DNA of 35,984 nucleotides from Carnobacterium_A sp049673005 (GTDB lineage Bacteria > Bacillota > Bacilli > Lactobacillales > Carnobacteriaceae): positions 1 to 35,984 of the forward strand of contig NZ_JBATXB010000048.1 in NCBI RefSeq assembly GCF_049673005.1, given 5' to 3'. This document shows positions 1-6,898 of the stretch, piece after piece. Both the position numbers and the translations under genes were made by a program. Every line of letters starts with the position of its first letter. Positions within the stretch are counted from its first letter, which is position 1. The notes under the pieces were generated by a model. That model was not told the origin of the DNA, did no database searches, and was given only the letters and a program-made list of their open reading frames with translations.

Positions 1-1188
1 GCAGCAATTATAACAAGTGCTTTTATTGGACCAGGCACAATTACGACAACGACACTTGCTGGCGCCAATTACGGATACCAACTCCTTTGGGCAGTGTTAT
101 TTTCAATAATCGCGTTAATGGTGTTAATGGAAATGAGTGCACGCATTGGTATTATAGCTGGAAAAGATGTGATTCATGCTGCAGAAGAGCTGAGTCCGGA
201 TAATAAAAATTGGGGGATTTTTGTCAAGGCATTAGTTTTATTTGCCGTATTTATTACTTGTTTTGGCTTTCAAAGTGGAAATGAAATTGGTGCATCGTTG
301 GGTTTGGGAGATGCATTGGGTATTTCAAATAGTATTTCAGCGCTAATTGTAGGTGCAATCGTTATGGTGACAGTATTAATGGGAACAACTAAACTATTAG
401 AAAAAATCATGCTATCATTTGTAAGTGCAATGGGACTTATCTTTGTTATTACAATGATTTTAGTAAAACCAAATATTTCAGAATTATTAAAAGGTTTGTT
501 TATTCCTTCTATGCCAAAAGGAGCGATAGTAACTGCAATGGCCCTTATTGGTACAAGTCTGATTGCGATAAATCTAGTCCTTCATTCTATTATATCTAAA
601 GAAAAATGGAACAAGCCTGAAGAACTGGTAGAAGCACGCTTTGATATTAAAGTGAATGTGATAATAGGTGGGTTGATTACACTGTCTATGCTGACAACAA
701 GTGCTGCACTGTTATTTAAAACGGGAACTGAAATAACAAGTCCACTTGTATTTGCTACTCAATTAGAACCAGTCCTAGGAGAATGGGCTAGATTTGTAGG
801 GTCTTTAGGAATTTTTGCAGCTGGGCTGTCTTCAGCTATTGCGATTCCTTTTATATTAAAAACAATTCTAGCTAGTATTTTTAAATGGCCTAAAGGGATT
901 GATGATAATAGAGCTAAGATAATGGGCACGATTGTAGTTATTTTTGGAACAGCATTAGCTGTTGCTGATATTAAACCTACTCAAATTATTATTTTTGCGC
1001 AAGCTTCAAGTGGATTTTTCTTACCATTTTTTGCAGCATTGATAGTGGTTGTTTCTAATAGTAAAAAAATAATGGGCAAATACACCAATACTTTTTTACA
1101 AAATGTATTAGGAATTATAGCAGTAGTCGTTACCTTAACTATCGGGCTGATAGGCTTATACGGAACAGTCTCTAATTTATTAAGCTAA
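1..1188 (+). CDS. Nramp-like divalent-metal transporter homologue, 5'-truncated
   Basis: The reading frame is open from base 1, so the gene begins outside the window; the first ATG at 94 is internal. The residues encoded before it contain a GPGT motif followed by AGANYGYQLLW, the Nramp TM1 signature region, but with GPGT where true Nramp proteins have DPGN. Later, the TM6 region (about 145-170 residues from the ATG) reads LIAINLVLHS where metal-transporting Nramps have VMPHNLYLHS. The remaining hydrophobic segments fit the family's roughly 11 membrane helices. Family membership (membrane transport, LeuT fold) is well supported. The substrate is not, because the Asp, Asn and Met that bind transition metals are absent; Mg2+-type or non-metal Nramp relatives are possible. 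It is followed 66 bases later by a DUF2877 gene, probably co-transcribed. Confidence 0.8.
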   Translation, partial: AAIITSAFIGPGTITTTTLAGANYGYQLLWAVLFSIIALMVLMEMSARIGIIAGKDVIHAAEELSPDNKNWGIFVKALVLFAVFITCFGFQSGNEIGASLGLGDALGISNSISALIVGAIVMVTVLMGTTKLLEKIMLSFVSAMGLIFVITMILVKPNISELLKGLFIPSMPKGAIVTAMALIGTSLIAINLVLHSIISKEKWNKPEELVEARFDIKVNVIIGGLITLSMLTTSAALLFKTGTEITSPLVFATQLEPVLGEWARFVGSLGIFAAGLSSAIAIPFILKTILASIFKWPKGIDDNRAKIMGTIVVIFGTALAVADIKPTQIIIFAQASSGFFLPFFAALIVVVSNSKKIMGKYTNTFLQNVLGIIAVVVTLTIGLIGLYGTVSNLLS

Positions 1189-1254
1189 TTTTTTCATTCT
1201 CAGTTATCACTTAACTAACTTGTAGCTTTTTAAACGAATTAAAGGAGGATAGCT

Positions 1255-2115
1255 ATGGAACAAGAACAATTAGAATTAAAAAGTAATTATTTAACTACGT
1301 TTTTGAGAAATGATTATTCAGGGTTTGTTCATAGTGTATTTTCTCATAGTCTCAATATTCAATTAGGAAAGCAGCTTATACATGTGAGTGATCGGATTGA
1401 ACCATTATCAGCTTTTGGTTTGAAGCTATCTAATGAAAAAATACATTCTCTGTTACATTTAGTAAAAGTTGGCTATTTTGTTAGTTACCAAAATAACACA
1501 CTATTTTTTTATAATCACTTAAATAAAATCATTTCAATTATTAAGTTAAATGAACTCGTTGAAAAAGAATTAAATATTAAGTTAATCTCTTTTTCATCAA
1601 CTATAAAAATAGAAGACACACTGTTTTTTGAAGAAATAAGTAAGCTCCCTTTAAAAATGAAGACTGGTTTGCCACTAAGTGAACAAACACTTCATTATAT
1701 AGAAGATCTAAGTACGTATTCTGTTGGAAAAATGTCGAATCCTTCAATTTGGCAGCATTTTATCGGTAGAGGAATTGGACTTACGCCTAGTGGAGATGAT
1801 TTTCTTATTGGCTATATTAGTATTTTATCTTTATTCAACCAACAAAAAGAATGGCTTCATCTTATACGACCGTTTGTAGAAAAAGGAAGAACAACTGATA
1901 TTAGTTTAGCCTATTTAACCTGTTTGCTTGATGGTGTAGTTAATGAAAATATCAAGGAATTAATTGATTCGTTGTATTCAGAGGATAGAAAAGAAATTAA
2001 ACAAAAATTGAGTAAACTGTTGTTGTTTGGACACACCTCTGGAACAGATACGCTTTATGGGATAATGACTGGTATTAAAGCAATGATTGGTATAGAATAT
2101 ACGAAGTCGGAATAG
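1255..2115 (+). CDS. DUF2877 protein, AllH-like (oxamate carbamoyltransferase subunit family)
   Basis: The 286-residue soluble protein carries the two DUF2877 hallmarks: GIGLTPSGDDFLIGY in the second half (about residues 174-188) and a C-terminal GHTSGTDTLYGI. In E. coli the DUF2877 protein AllH (YlbF) works with AllF (FdrA) and AllG (YlbE) as oxamate transcarbamylase in allantoin nitrogen use. That function is family knowledge, and the partner genes are not in this window; they could lie upstream of base 1. The start is ATG with AAAGGAGG about 7 bases before it. It lies 66 bases after the Nramp-like gene with no terminator between, which suggests an operon. No terminator was recognised after it either. 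The role in this organism is unproven. Confidence 0.72.
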   Translation: MEQEQLELKSNYLTTFLRNDYSGFVHSVFSHSLNIQLGKQLIHVSDRIEPLSAFGLKLSNEKIHSLLHLVKVGYFVSYQNNTLFFYNHLNKIISIIKLNELVEKELNIKLISFSSTIKIEDTLFFEEISKLPLKMKTGLPLSEQTLHYIEDLSTYSVGKMSNPSIWQHFIGRGIGLTPSGDDFLIGYISILSLFNQQKEWLHLIRPFVEKGRTTDISLAYLTCLLDGVVNENIKELIDSLYSEDRKEIKQKLSKLLLFGHTSGTDTLYGIMTGIKAMIGIEYTKSE

Positions 2116-2141
2116 CCATTCGTAAGTGGTCCAAAGTCCTA

Positions 2142-2170
2142 TTGACAGTGCCATTCGTTTCATTTAATCT
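2142..2170 (+). promoter_or_regulatory. possible sigma-A promoter of the small hypothetical gene
   Basis: A perfect TTGACA (2142-2147) is followed after 17 bases by TAATCT (2165-2170), a weak -10. A 9-base direct repeat, GCCATTCGT, occurs at 2115-2123 and 2150-2158 on either side of the -35. The placement before the small gene at 2226 is sensible, but the -10 matches consensus at only three positions. Confidence 0.3.
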
Positions 2171-2225
2171 TAGTTTATGAGTCGAACTTATGTATGAGTT
2201 CATAGTGATTGGAGAAACGATAAAA

Positions 2226-2489
2226 ATGAATCAAGGAAATATTGATGATTTATCAGAAGATGAAATCAAAGAATTACAAGCCAGTTCAGATTTAATTTTT
2301 GTAGAAACAGTTATAAATGGTTTTTTTGAAGTAAAGGTGAAAACACCAACAGAAATGTTTCCGACTGATGTTTTTTACACGAATGAGGCTATTGGAGAAT
2401 TCTTAATGTCTAAGTTCAAATTAAGTATTATGATAGAATCGAATAGCGGTAAATTTATCTATCAACCAAACCGTATGGGAAAAAGATAA
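2226..2489 (+). CDS. small hypothetical protein (87 aa)
   Basis: I do not recognise this protein. It is acidic near the N-terminus (DDLSEDEIKEL), has no membrane segment or signal peptide, and has mixed alpha/beta character with a basic C-terminal tail (NRMGKR). The frame is open from an ATG at 2190, but nothing like a Shine-Dalgarno precedes that codon. The ATG at 2226 has GGAGA about 11 bases upstream, so I prefer it. A clear intrinsic terminator follows directly, so this is the last gene of its transcript or a single-gene unit. Function unknown. Confidence 0.55.
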   Translation: MNQGNIDDLSEDEIKELQASSDLIFVETVINGFFEVKVKTPTEMFPTDVFYTNEAIGEFLMSKFKLSIMIESNSGKFIYQPNRMGKR

Positions 2490-2501
2490 GAATTTATGTA
2501 T

Positions 2502-2533
2502 AAAAAAAGTCAATGATAGGTTGGCTTTTTTTA
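2502..2533 (+). terminator. intrinsic terminator after the small hypothetical gene
   Basis: AAAAAGTCAA and TTGGCTTTTT form a 10-base-pair stem with one G-U pair and a loop of about 7 bases, running into a T-tract. It lies just after the stop codon at 2489. Confidence 0.7.
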
Positions 2534-2620
2534 TTTGGTTCACCATTCTACTTAAACGTATACTAGATTAATGGAGTATATTGTAGAGAAACATATGTAA
2601 AATAGAGGGAGAAGATTGAA

Positions 2621-3427
2621 TTGATTAAATTGATTGCTATTGACATGGATGGAACCCTACTAAATAATGCTCATCAAATTACAAAAAATGTAAAAGACTC
2701 TATTTTTGACGCCATCGAAGCTGGAATAAAAATTGTTTTGTGTACGGGGAGACCGTCTAAAGCCGTCTATCCCTACTTAGAACAGCTGGATCTGTCACAC
2801 CAAGAAGATTATATTATTTCTTTGAATGGAACAATCGTTCAAAAAACGAATACGCAAGAGATTGTCTATAGTCACAAACTCAAACACGTTGAACTAAGTG
2901 AGATTGATTCTATTCGTAAAAATTTTGCTGTAAATTTAACTTTTTTTGATGAAACTCATTATTTTTATACAGGTAAGAAGACAGAGAAACTGCTTTTTGA
3001 TGCAGCTATCTTAGGAATGACTCCTATCCATTTAGACGTGAAGGATATTCCTGAAGAGATGAACATTTATAAAGCGATGTTCGTAGGAGAACCTACAGAA
3101 CTTGATCGGTTTGTTAAAACAGTACCAAAAGAGTGGTATCAAAAATTTTATCCAATTAGAAGCTTGTCTTATGTATTTGAAATACTTCCAAAAAAAGCAA
3201 ATAAAGGCGATGCGTTAATTGGTTTAGCAGATTTATTAGGGATTTCAATGTCAGAAGTCATGGCTATTGGAGATGGTGAAAACGATAGTGATTTAATGCA
3301 TGCTGTTGTTGAAAGTGTTGCAATGGGAAATGCAACGACTACTATTAAAGCTGCAGCTAAATACGAAACGAAAACCAATGAAGAAGACGGGGTTGCACAT
3401 GCCATTTACCAATGGGCGTTAAAATAA
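2621..3427 (+). CDS. Cof-type HAD-IIB sugar-phosphate phosphatase
   Basis: This is a cytoplasmic HAD-superfamily hydrolase, expected to dephosphorylate small phosphorylated metabolites such as sugar phosphates. The four HAD motifs are visible: IDMDGTLL with nucleophile D8 and acid/base D10, LCTGRP around residue 40, a Lys in the KANKGDAL region near residue 195, and GDGENDSDLM near residue 218. The long insert between motifs II and III is the C2B (IIB) cap typical of Cof/YidA proteins, and 268 residues is the usual length. Translation starts at TTG with AGGGAG upstream; no in-frame ATG sits at a suitable place. It is a single-gene unit flanked by terminators. The natural substrate cannot be read from sequence. 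Confidence 0.85.
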   Translation: MIKLIAIDMDGTLLNNAHQITKNVKDSIFDAIEAGIKIVLCTGRPSKAVYPYLEQLDLSHQEDYIISLNGTIVQKTNTQEIVYSHKLKHVELSEIDSIRKNFAVNLTFFDETHYFYTGKKTEKLLFDAAILGMTPIHLDVKDIPEEMNIYKAMFVGEPTELDRFVKTVPKEWYQKFYPIRSLSYVFEILPKKANKGDALIGLADLLGISMSEVMAIGDGENDSDLMHAVVESVAMGNATTTIKAAAKYETKTNEEDGVAHAIYQWALK

Positions 3428-3470
3428 AAGCACATCATCAGTGAGTAAAAACTGGTGATGTGCTTTTTTT
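3426..3470. terminator. bidirectional terminator between convergent genes
   Basis: A 17-base-pair perfect stem (3426-3442 with 3451-3467) has A-runs on the left and T-runs on the right. It can therefore stop transcription of the HAD gene on the plus strand and the YeiH-like gene on the minus strand. Confidence 0.88.
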
Positions 3471-3479
3471 AGTAGTTAT

Positions 3480-4505
3480 TTAAAATAACCAAAATATTAA
3501 GCCGATTGCTAATAGAACTTGAATAGATCCTACTAATAGACCATAAAGCAAAGTCTTAGGTCCTTCTTTTACGATATCATAAAACTTAACACGTAATCCA
3601 ATGGCAGCTAGAGCCGCTATCTCAAATTGATTGCTAACATTTCGAGAAGCTGATACTAAGAAATCAGGTAAGGAAACAAAACTTCTTAATAAGAATAATA
3701 AGAAAAATCCATAGATAAACCAAGGGATACCCGCCGTACTTTTCTTGTTTTCCTGTTTGCTTCCTGATTTTGAAAACAATGATTTATTTTCTTCAAAATT
3801 CATTTTCCCAAATAATAAAGCTACTCCTATAATAAGTAAAACACGCATTAATTTAAAGACGATTGATAAATTAGCCACATCGTCATTAACTAGTTTTGCT
3901 GATGCAATAACTTGGCCAATAGACTGGACTGTTCCGCCAATAAGAGCGGAAGTTTGAACGGTTTCATTTTTATAAATAATAGCTGAAAGAATGGGTAACG
4001 TAATCATTAGAAGAGTACCTGTTACGTTAACAATAGTAATGGATAAACCTTTATCTTTTTCACTCGCATCAATAACAGGAGAAACCGTTCCAATTGCAGA
4101 AGATCCGCAGACAGCATTTCCAGCTCCCATTAATAAAGAAAATTTCTTGCCAAATTTTAAGTAACGTCCAATCCAATAAGCAGCAACAATAGTTGCGACC
4201 ATTTGAAAAAGGATAAAAGTAAATCCAGTCAATCCAACTTGTTTAATAATTTGGAAATCAAGAATTAACCCATTTAAGACAATTGACAATTCTAAAAGAC
4301 TTTTTTCGGAAAATTTTGTTCCGGTGTTTAAAATAGGTTTATTTAAAAACGTGTTGCCAAGTAAGATACCTAAAAAAATAGCAATTAAAGCTGCTCCTAA
4401 AGTTGGAACAAAAAAAGCCAAACCTTGACTGATAAGTGAGATGACAATACTTATAACTAAACCTGGTAAAATAATTGTTGTTTTTTCTATTCCTTTTTGA
4501 ATCAT
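3480..4505 (-). CDS. YeiH/UPF0324 family putative sulfate exporter
   Basis: This is a polytopic membrane protein of 341 residues with about ten hydrophobic helices, the usual size for the UPF0324 (YeiH/YadS, Cons_hypoth698) family. The family signature GAGNAVCGSSAIGTVSPVI is present around residues 125-145. Family members are annotated as putative sulfate exporters, but direct biochemical proof is thin. The start is ATG with GAGGAGA upstream on the minus strand. It is divergent from a LysR-type regulator, the arrangement commonly seen for yeiH with yeiE/cysL-like regulators, so the LysR protein probably controls it. Confidence is high for the family and low for the substrate. Confidence 0.82.
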   Translation of the reverse strand: MIQKGIEKTTIILPGLVISIVISLISQGLAFFVPTLGAALIAIFLGILLGNTFLNKPILNTGTKFSEKSLLELSIVLNGLILDFQIIKQVGLTGFTFILFQMVATIVAAYWIGRYLKFGKKFSLLMGAGNAVCGSSAIGTVSPVIDASEKDKGLSITIVNVTGTLLMITLPILSAIIYKNETVQTSALIGGTVQSIGQVIASAKLVNDDVANLSIVFKLMRVLLIIGVALLFGKMNFEENKSLFSKSGSKQENKKSTAGIPWFIYGFFLLFLLRSFVSLPDFLVSASRNVSNQFEIAALAAIGLRVKFYDIVKEGPKTLLYGLLVGSIQVLLAIGLIFWLF

Positions 4506-4549
4506 GCTGACTCTCCTCTTGTTTCATTTGTTCATACTGTTAGTTTACG

Positions 4550-4565
4550 CTTATTATTGCATAAG
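4550..4565. promoter_or_regulatory. candidate LysR-type operator in the yeiH/lysR divergent region
   Basis: CTTAT and ATAAG form a perfect inverted repeat with a 6-base spacer (CTTATTATTGCATAAG), the size and spacing of LysR-family recognition boxes. A second, weaker dyad (TATAA, 7 bases, TTATA at 4591-4607) lies between it and the regulator start. Both sit between the divergent genes. Confidence 0.5.
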
Positions 4566-4622
4566 TTAAAATAATCATTTATTATTTAGTTATAAGAAAT
4601 ATTTATAGAGAGGATGATGTTC

Positions 4623-5501
4623 GTGTTAGATTACCGTTACGAAACGTTTCTTGCATTAGCAGAGGAAATGAACTATACACGTACTGCAAAAAAATTGCAC
4701 ATTACACAGCCAGCTGTTACTCAACACATTCAATATTTACAAAACGAGCTAAATGTTGACTTGTTCCATTATGAAAATAGACAATTAACTCTGACAAAAA
4801 AAGGGAAACAATTACAGAAAGATTTATTGCTTTTGCGTAAAGAAATTATCCAAATACAAAAAAAATTAGCTCCAATAGAAGAAGCGCCATCTTTTATATT
4901 TGGTGCAACATTAACAATTGGTGAATACGTTATGCCCGAACTTATCGAGCGGTACGTGTTTGCTTTTCCTGCACACACATTAGCGATGCTTGTTGATAAC
5001 ACGGCTGCTTTAATTGATTATTTGGAACATGGAAAAATTGATTTTGCCTTTATTGAAGGGGAGTTTAATCAGCATGTATTTGGTTTCCATAAGATATCTG
5101 ATGAATCGTTTATCGCAGTATGTGCTGAAACTAATCCATTATGGAAGAAAGAGCAGGAAATAAACGAACTATTTTCACATCAATTGATGATCAGGGAAGT
5201 TGGATCAGGCTCACGCTTAATTTTAGAAACCGCGCTAAAAAATAAAAGCATTCATTTGGATAGTTTTGATAAGATAATGATGATTGGAAACATTTCTACT
5301 ATAAAACAATTAGTGAAAAAAGACTTAGGTATTACTTTTTTATATAGAAGTGCGGTTGAAGAAGAACTCTTAAACGGAACCTTAAAAGAAATTAAGATAA
5401 AAGATTTCATGATTGAGCATCCTTTTCATTTAGTCTATTTAAAAACAGCAAACATTAAAGGAATGGAAATAGCACAAAATTTTATTCAATTGCTTTCATA
5501 G
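4623..5501 (+). CDS. LysR-family transcriptional regulator (CysL/YeiE-like)
   Basis: The N-terminal winged helix-turn-helix (about residues 3-62) has the LysR pattern FLALAEEMNYTRTAKKLHIT followed by QPAVTQHIQYLQNEL. The rest is a periplasmic-binding-like effector domain (about residues 85-290). A frame is open from ATG 4614, but AGAGAGG at 4607-4613 would abut that codon. The GTG at 4623 lies 9 bases after it and gives MLDYRYETFLALAEE, the normal LysR N-terminus, so I place the start there (292 residues). It is divergent from the YeiH-family exporter with LysR-type dyads between them, so autoregulation and control of the exporter are likely. The effector is unknown; CysL/YeiE relatives respond to sulfur metabolism. 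Confidence 0.85.
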   Translation: MLDYRYETFLALAEEMNYTRTAKKLHITQPAVTQHIQYLQNELNVDLFHYENRQLTLTKKGKQLQKDLLLLRKEIIQIQKKLAPIEEAPSFIFGATLTIGEYVMPELIERYVFAFPAHTLAMLVDNTAALIDYLEHGKIDFAFIEGEFNQHVFGFHKISDESFIAVCAETNPLWKKEQEINELFSHQLMIREVGSGSRLILETALKNKSIHLDSFDKIMMIGNISTIKQLVKKDLGITFLYRSAVEEELLNGTLKEIKIKDFMIEHPFHLVYLKTANIKGMEIAQNFIQLLS

Positions 5502-5604
5502 TTTTTTATCAAAGTACTATTTTTAGTGAGCAGAAATGATAAAAAAGTTTCTAATTTATGCTGAATGCTTAGAAGTTAACATCAAAGTTCTCTTTATTTA
5601 TATA

Positions 5605-5640
5605 AATGACGACCTATCTTTAAAGAGGTCGTTTATTTTG
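5605..5640 (+). terminator. hairpin terminator downstream of the LysR gene
   Basis: ACGACCT (5609-5615) pairs with AGGTCGT (5626-5632), followed by a T-rich tract. It lies about 105 bases after the LysR stop. Confidence 0.6.
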
Positions 5641-5702
5641 TGATAGGCAACAAGAATAAGATCTCATTGAGAAATTTCTCGTTTAGAGTGGTTCTGTAAT
5701 GG

Positions 5703-5716
5703 TTAGATTAATCTAA
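5703..5716. promoter_or_regulatory. 14-base perfect palindrome, possible operator
   Basis: TTAGATTAATCTAA is a perfect dyad in the regulatory region. It has no T-tract, so it does not look like a terminator. The binding protein is unknown. Confidence 0.35.
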
Positions 5717-5723
5717 TTAAAAC

Positions 5724-5775
5724 AACACTTTTAAAAATGGTATAGTCCGTTTTGGAAAAAGTGTTTTATTTTTTT
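5724..5775 (+). terminator. hairpin with long loop and T-tract
   Basis: AACACTTTT (5724-5732) pairs with AAAAGTGTT (5757-5765), followed by a T-rich tract to 5775. The 24-base loop is large and contains one GTATAGT copy (5740-5746). It could be a second terminator insulating the N-glycan operon, or a leader structure. Confidence 0.4.
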
Positions 5776-5815
5776 AAAAAAACATCTATTTTTGTATCCG
5801 CCTATATATAGCTAA

Positions 5816-5829
5816 TGTAAGCGCTTATA
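5816..5829. promoter_or_regulatory. cre box upstream of the ABC transporter operon
   Basis: TGTAAGCGCTTATA matches the CcpA consensus TGWAANCGNTNWCA at 13 of 14 positions. It lies about 33 bases upstream of the candidate -35, so carbon catabolite control of the transporter operon is likely. Confidence 0.65.
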
Positions 5830-5861
5830 TAGTTTGTGTATCTTTCTCTATACTTTATCCA

Positions 5862-5890
5862 TTACGGATTCTGGTATAGTTTAGTATAGT
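5862..5890 (+). promoter_or_regulatory. candidate sigma-A promoter of the transporter operon
   Basis: TTACGG (5862-5867) and TATAGT (5885-5890) are separated by 17 bases. Other TATAGT-like hexamers nearby make the exact -10 uncertain. Confidence 0.45.
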
Positions 5891-5901
5891 AGATGTATAG
5901 T
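5874..5901 (+). repeat. three phased direct repeats of GTATAGT
   Basis: GTATAGT occurs at 5874-5880, 5884-5890 and 5895-5901, spaced 10 and 11 bases apart (one helical turn). Further copies lie at 5740-5746 and, inverted, at 9676-9682 upstream of the histidine kinase gene. The repeats could be sites for the YesN-like response regulator or the GntR-type regulator; they also resemble -10 elements. Confidence 0.45.
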
Positions 5902-5932
5902 AAAAATAATGTAGTGGAAAGGAGTAAACGGA

Positions 5933-6877
5933 ATGAAAAAGAAAAAAAAGGGATTTTTCTATTATTTAAATAGAGATAAGGCGTTGCTTTTAATGGCGTT
6001 ACCTGGAACAGTCTGGTTAATATTCTTCTTTTATATACCCGTTGGAGGAAACGTGGTTGCGTTTAAAGACTTTAAATTTGTTGAAGATGGTGGCTTTTGG
6101 GGAAGTATTAGCCAAAGTAAATGGGTAGGATTTGATAATTTTAAATTCTTGTTTTCCTCTTCTAATGCTTATATTATTACTAGAAATACACTTTTATATA
6201 ACATTACATTCATTGTAGTAGGATTATTCATGGCAGTAAGTATTGCGGTTATTGTTAGCCAATTGCGTTCAAAGCGAATGATTAAAGTTTATCAAACGTC
6301 AATGTTGCTTCCTTATTTTCTTTCATGGGTCATTATCAGCTATTTTGTATACGCTTTCTTAAGTCCGGATAAAGGTTTAGTAAATTCAATCATCACAGGA
6401 CAAGGGGGTTCTGCAATTAGTTGGTATTCAGATCCTACCTATTGGCCCTTCATTTTAGTATTCTTGGGAATTTGGAAAGGTGTTGGCTATAGCAGTGTTA
6501 TTTATTTTGCTGCTATTATGGGAATAGAACCAGCTTATTATGAAGCAGCAGAAATTGATGGTGCGAGTAAATGGCAACAAATAAGACACGTGACACTCCC
6601 TCATTTAGTTCCATTAATTACTATTTTAACGATTATGGGGGTAGGCGGGATATTTAAAGCCGATTTCGGTTTGTTCTATCAAATACCTAAAAATTCAGGA
6701 GCTCTTTATAATGTTACTTCCGTTTTAGATACCTATATTTATAACGGATTAGCCCAAAGTGGGGACATAGGTATGACAACCGCCGCTGGATTATATCAAT
6801 CAGTTGTCGGATTCTTTTTAGTAATGGTTACTAATTTAATTGTTCGTCGCTTTGATGAAGAGTCGGCATTATTTTAA
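5933..6877 (+). CDS. LplB-type ABC sugar permease (NgtP1-like)
   Basis: This integral membrane subunit of a carbohydrate importer has about six hydrophobic helices in 314 residues and an N-terminal lysine-rich cytoplasmic tail. The EAA loop that docks with the ATPase reads EAAEIDGASKWQQIRHVTLP (about residues 203-222). The N-terminal GTVWLIFFFYIPVGGNVVAFKDF region and the GFDNFKFLF segment are typical of LplB/YteP permeases, which pair with a YtcP/LplC partner and a large lipoprotein. Downstream genes supply both. Pneumococcal NgtP1, which imports N-glycans, belongs to this group, and the mannosidases downstream make a glycan substrate plausible. The start has AAAGGAG upstream. No ATPase gene is nearby. 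Confidence 0.85.
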   Translation: MKKKKKGFFYYLNRDKALLLMALPGTVWLIFFFYIPVGGNVVAFKDFKFVEDGGFWGSISQSKWVGFDNFKFLFSSSNAYIITRNTLLYNITFIVVGLFMAVSIAVIVSQLRSKRMIKVYQTSMLLPYFLSWVIISYFVYAFLSPDKGLVNSIITGQGGSAISWYSDPTYWPFILVFLGIWKGVGYSSVIYFAAIMGIEPAYYEAAEIDGASKWQQIRHVTLPHLVPLITILTIMGVGGIFKADFGLFYQIPKNSGALYNVTSVLDTYIYNGLAQSGDIGMTTAAGLYQSVVGFFLVMVTNLIVRRFDEESALF

Positions 6878-6898
6878 GTAGGAAGGAGGAGGCTTAAA

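Larger units (their letters stand above)
5502..5932. other. 431-base gene-free region before the N-glycan transporter operon
   Basis: No convincing ORF. The left part holds AT-rich hairpins that can end the LysR transcript (TTTTTTATCA at 5502-5511 with TGATAAAAAA at 5537-5546, and the stronger ones listed separately). The middle holds a 14-base perfect palindrome (5703-5716). The right part holds a cre box, three helically phased GTATAGT repeats and a promoter-like pair before the operon start at 5933. Confidence 0.7.

Noticed and set aside
5502..5815. Riboswitch or T-box leader
   Set aside because: Several simple hairpins are present but no conserved T-box or known riboswitch core sequence is recognisable.
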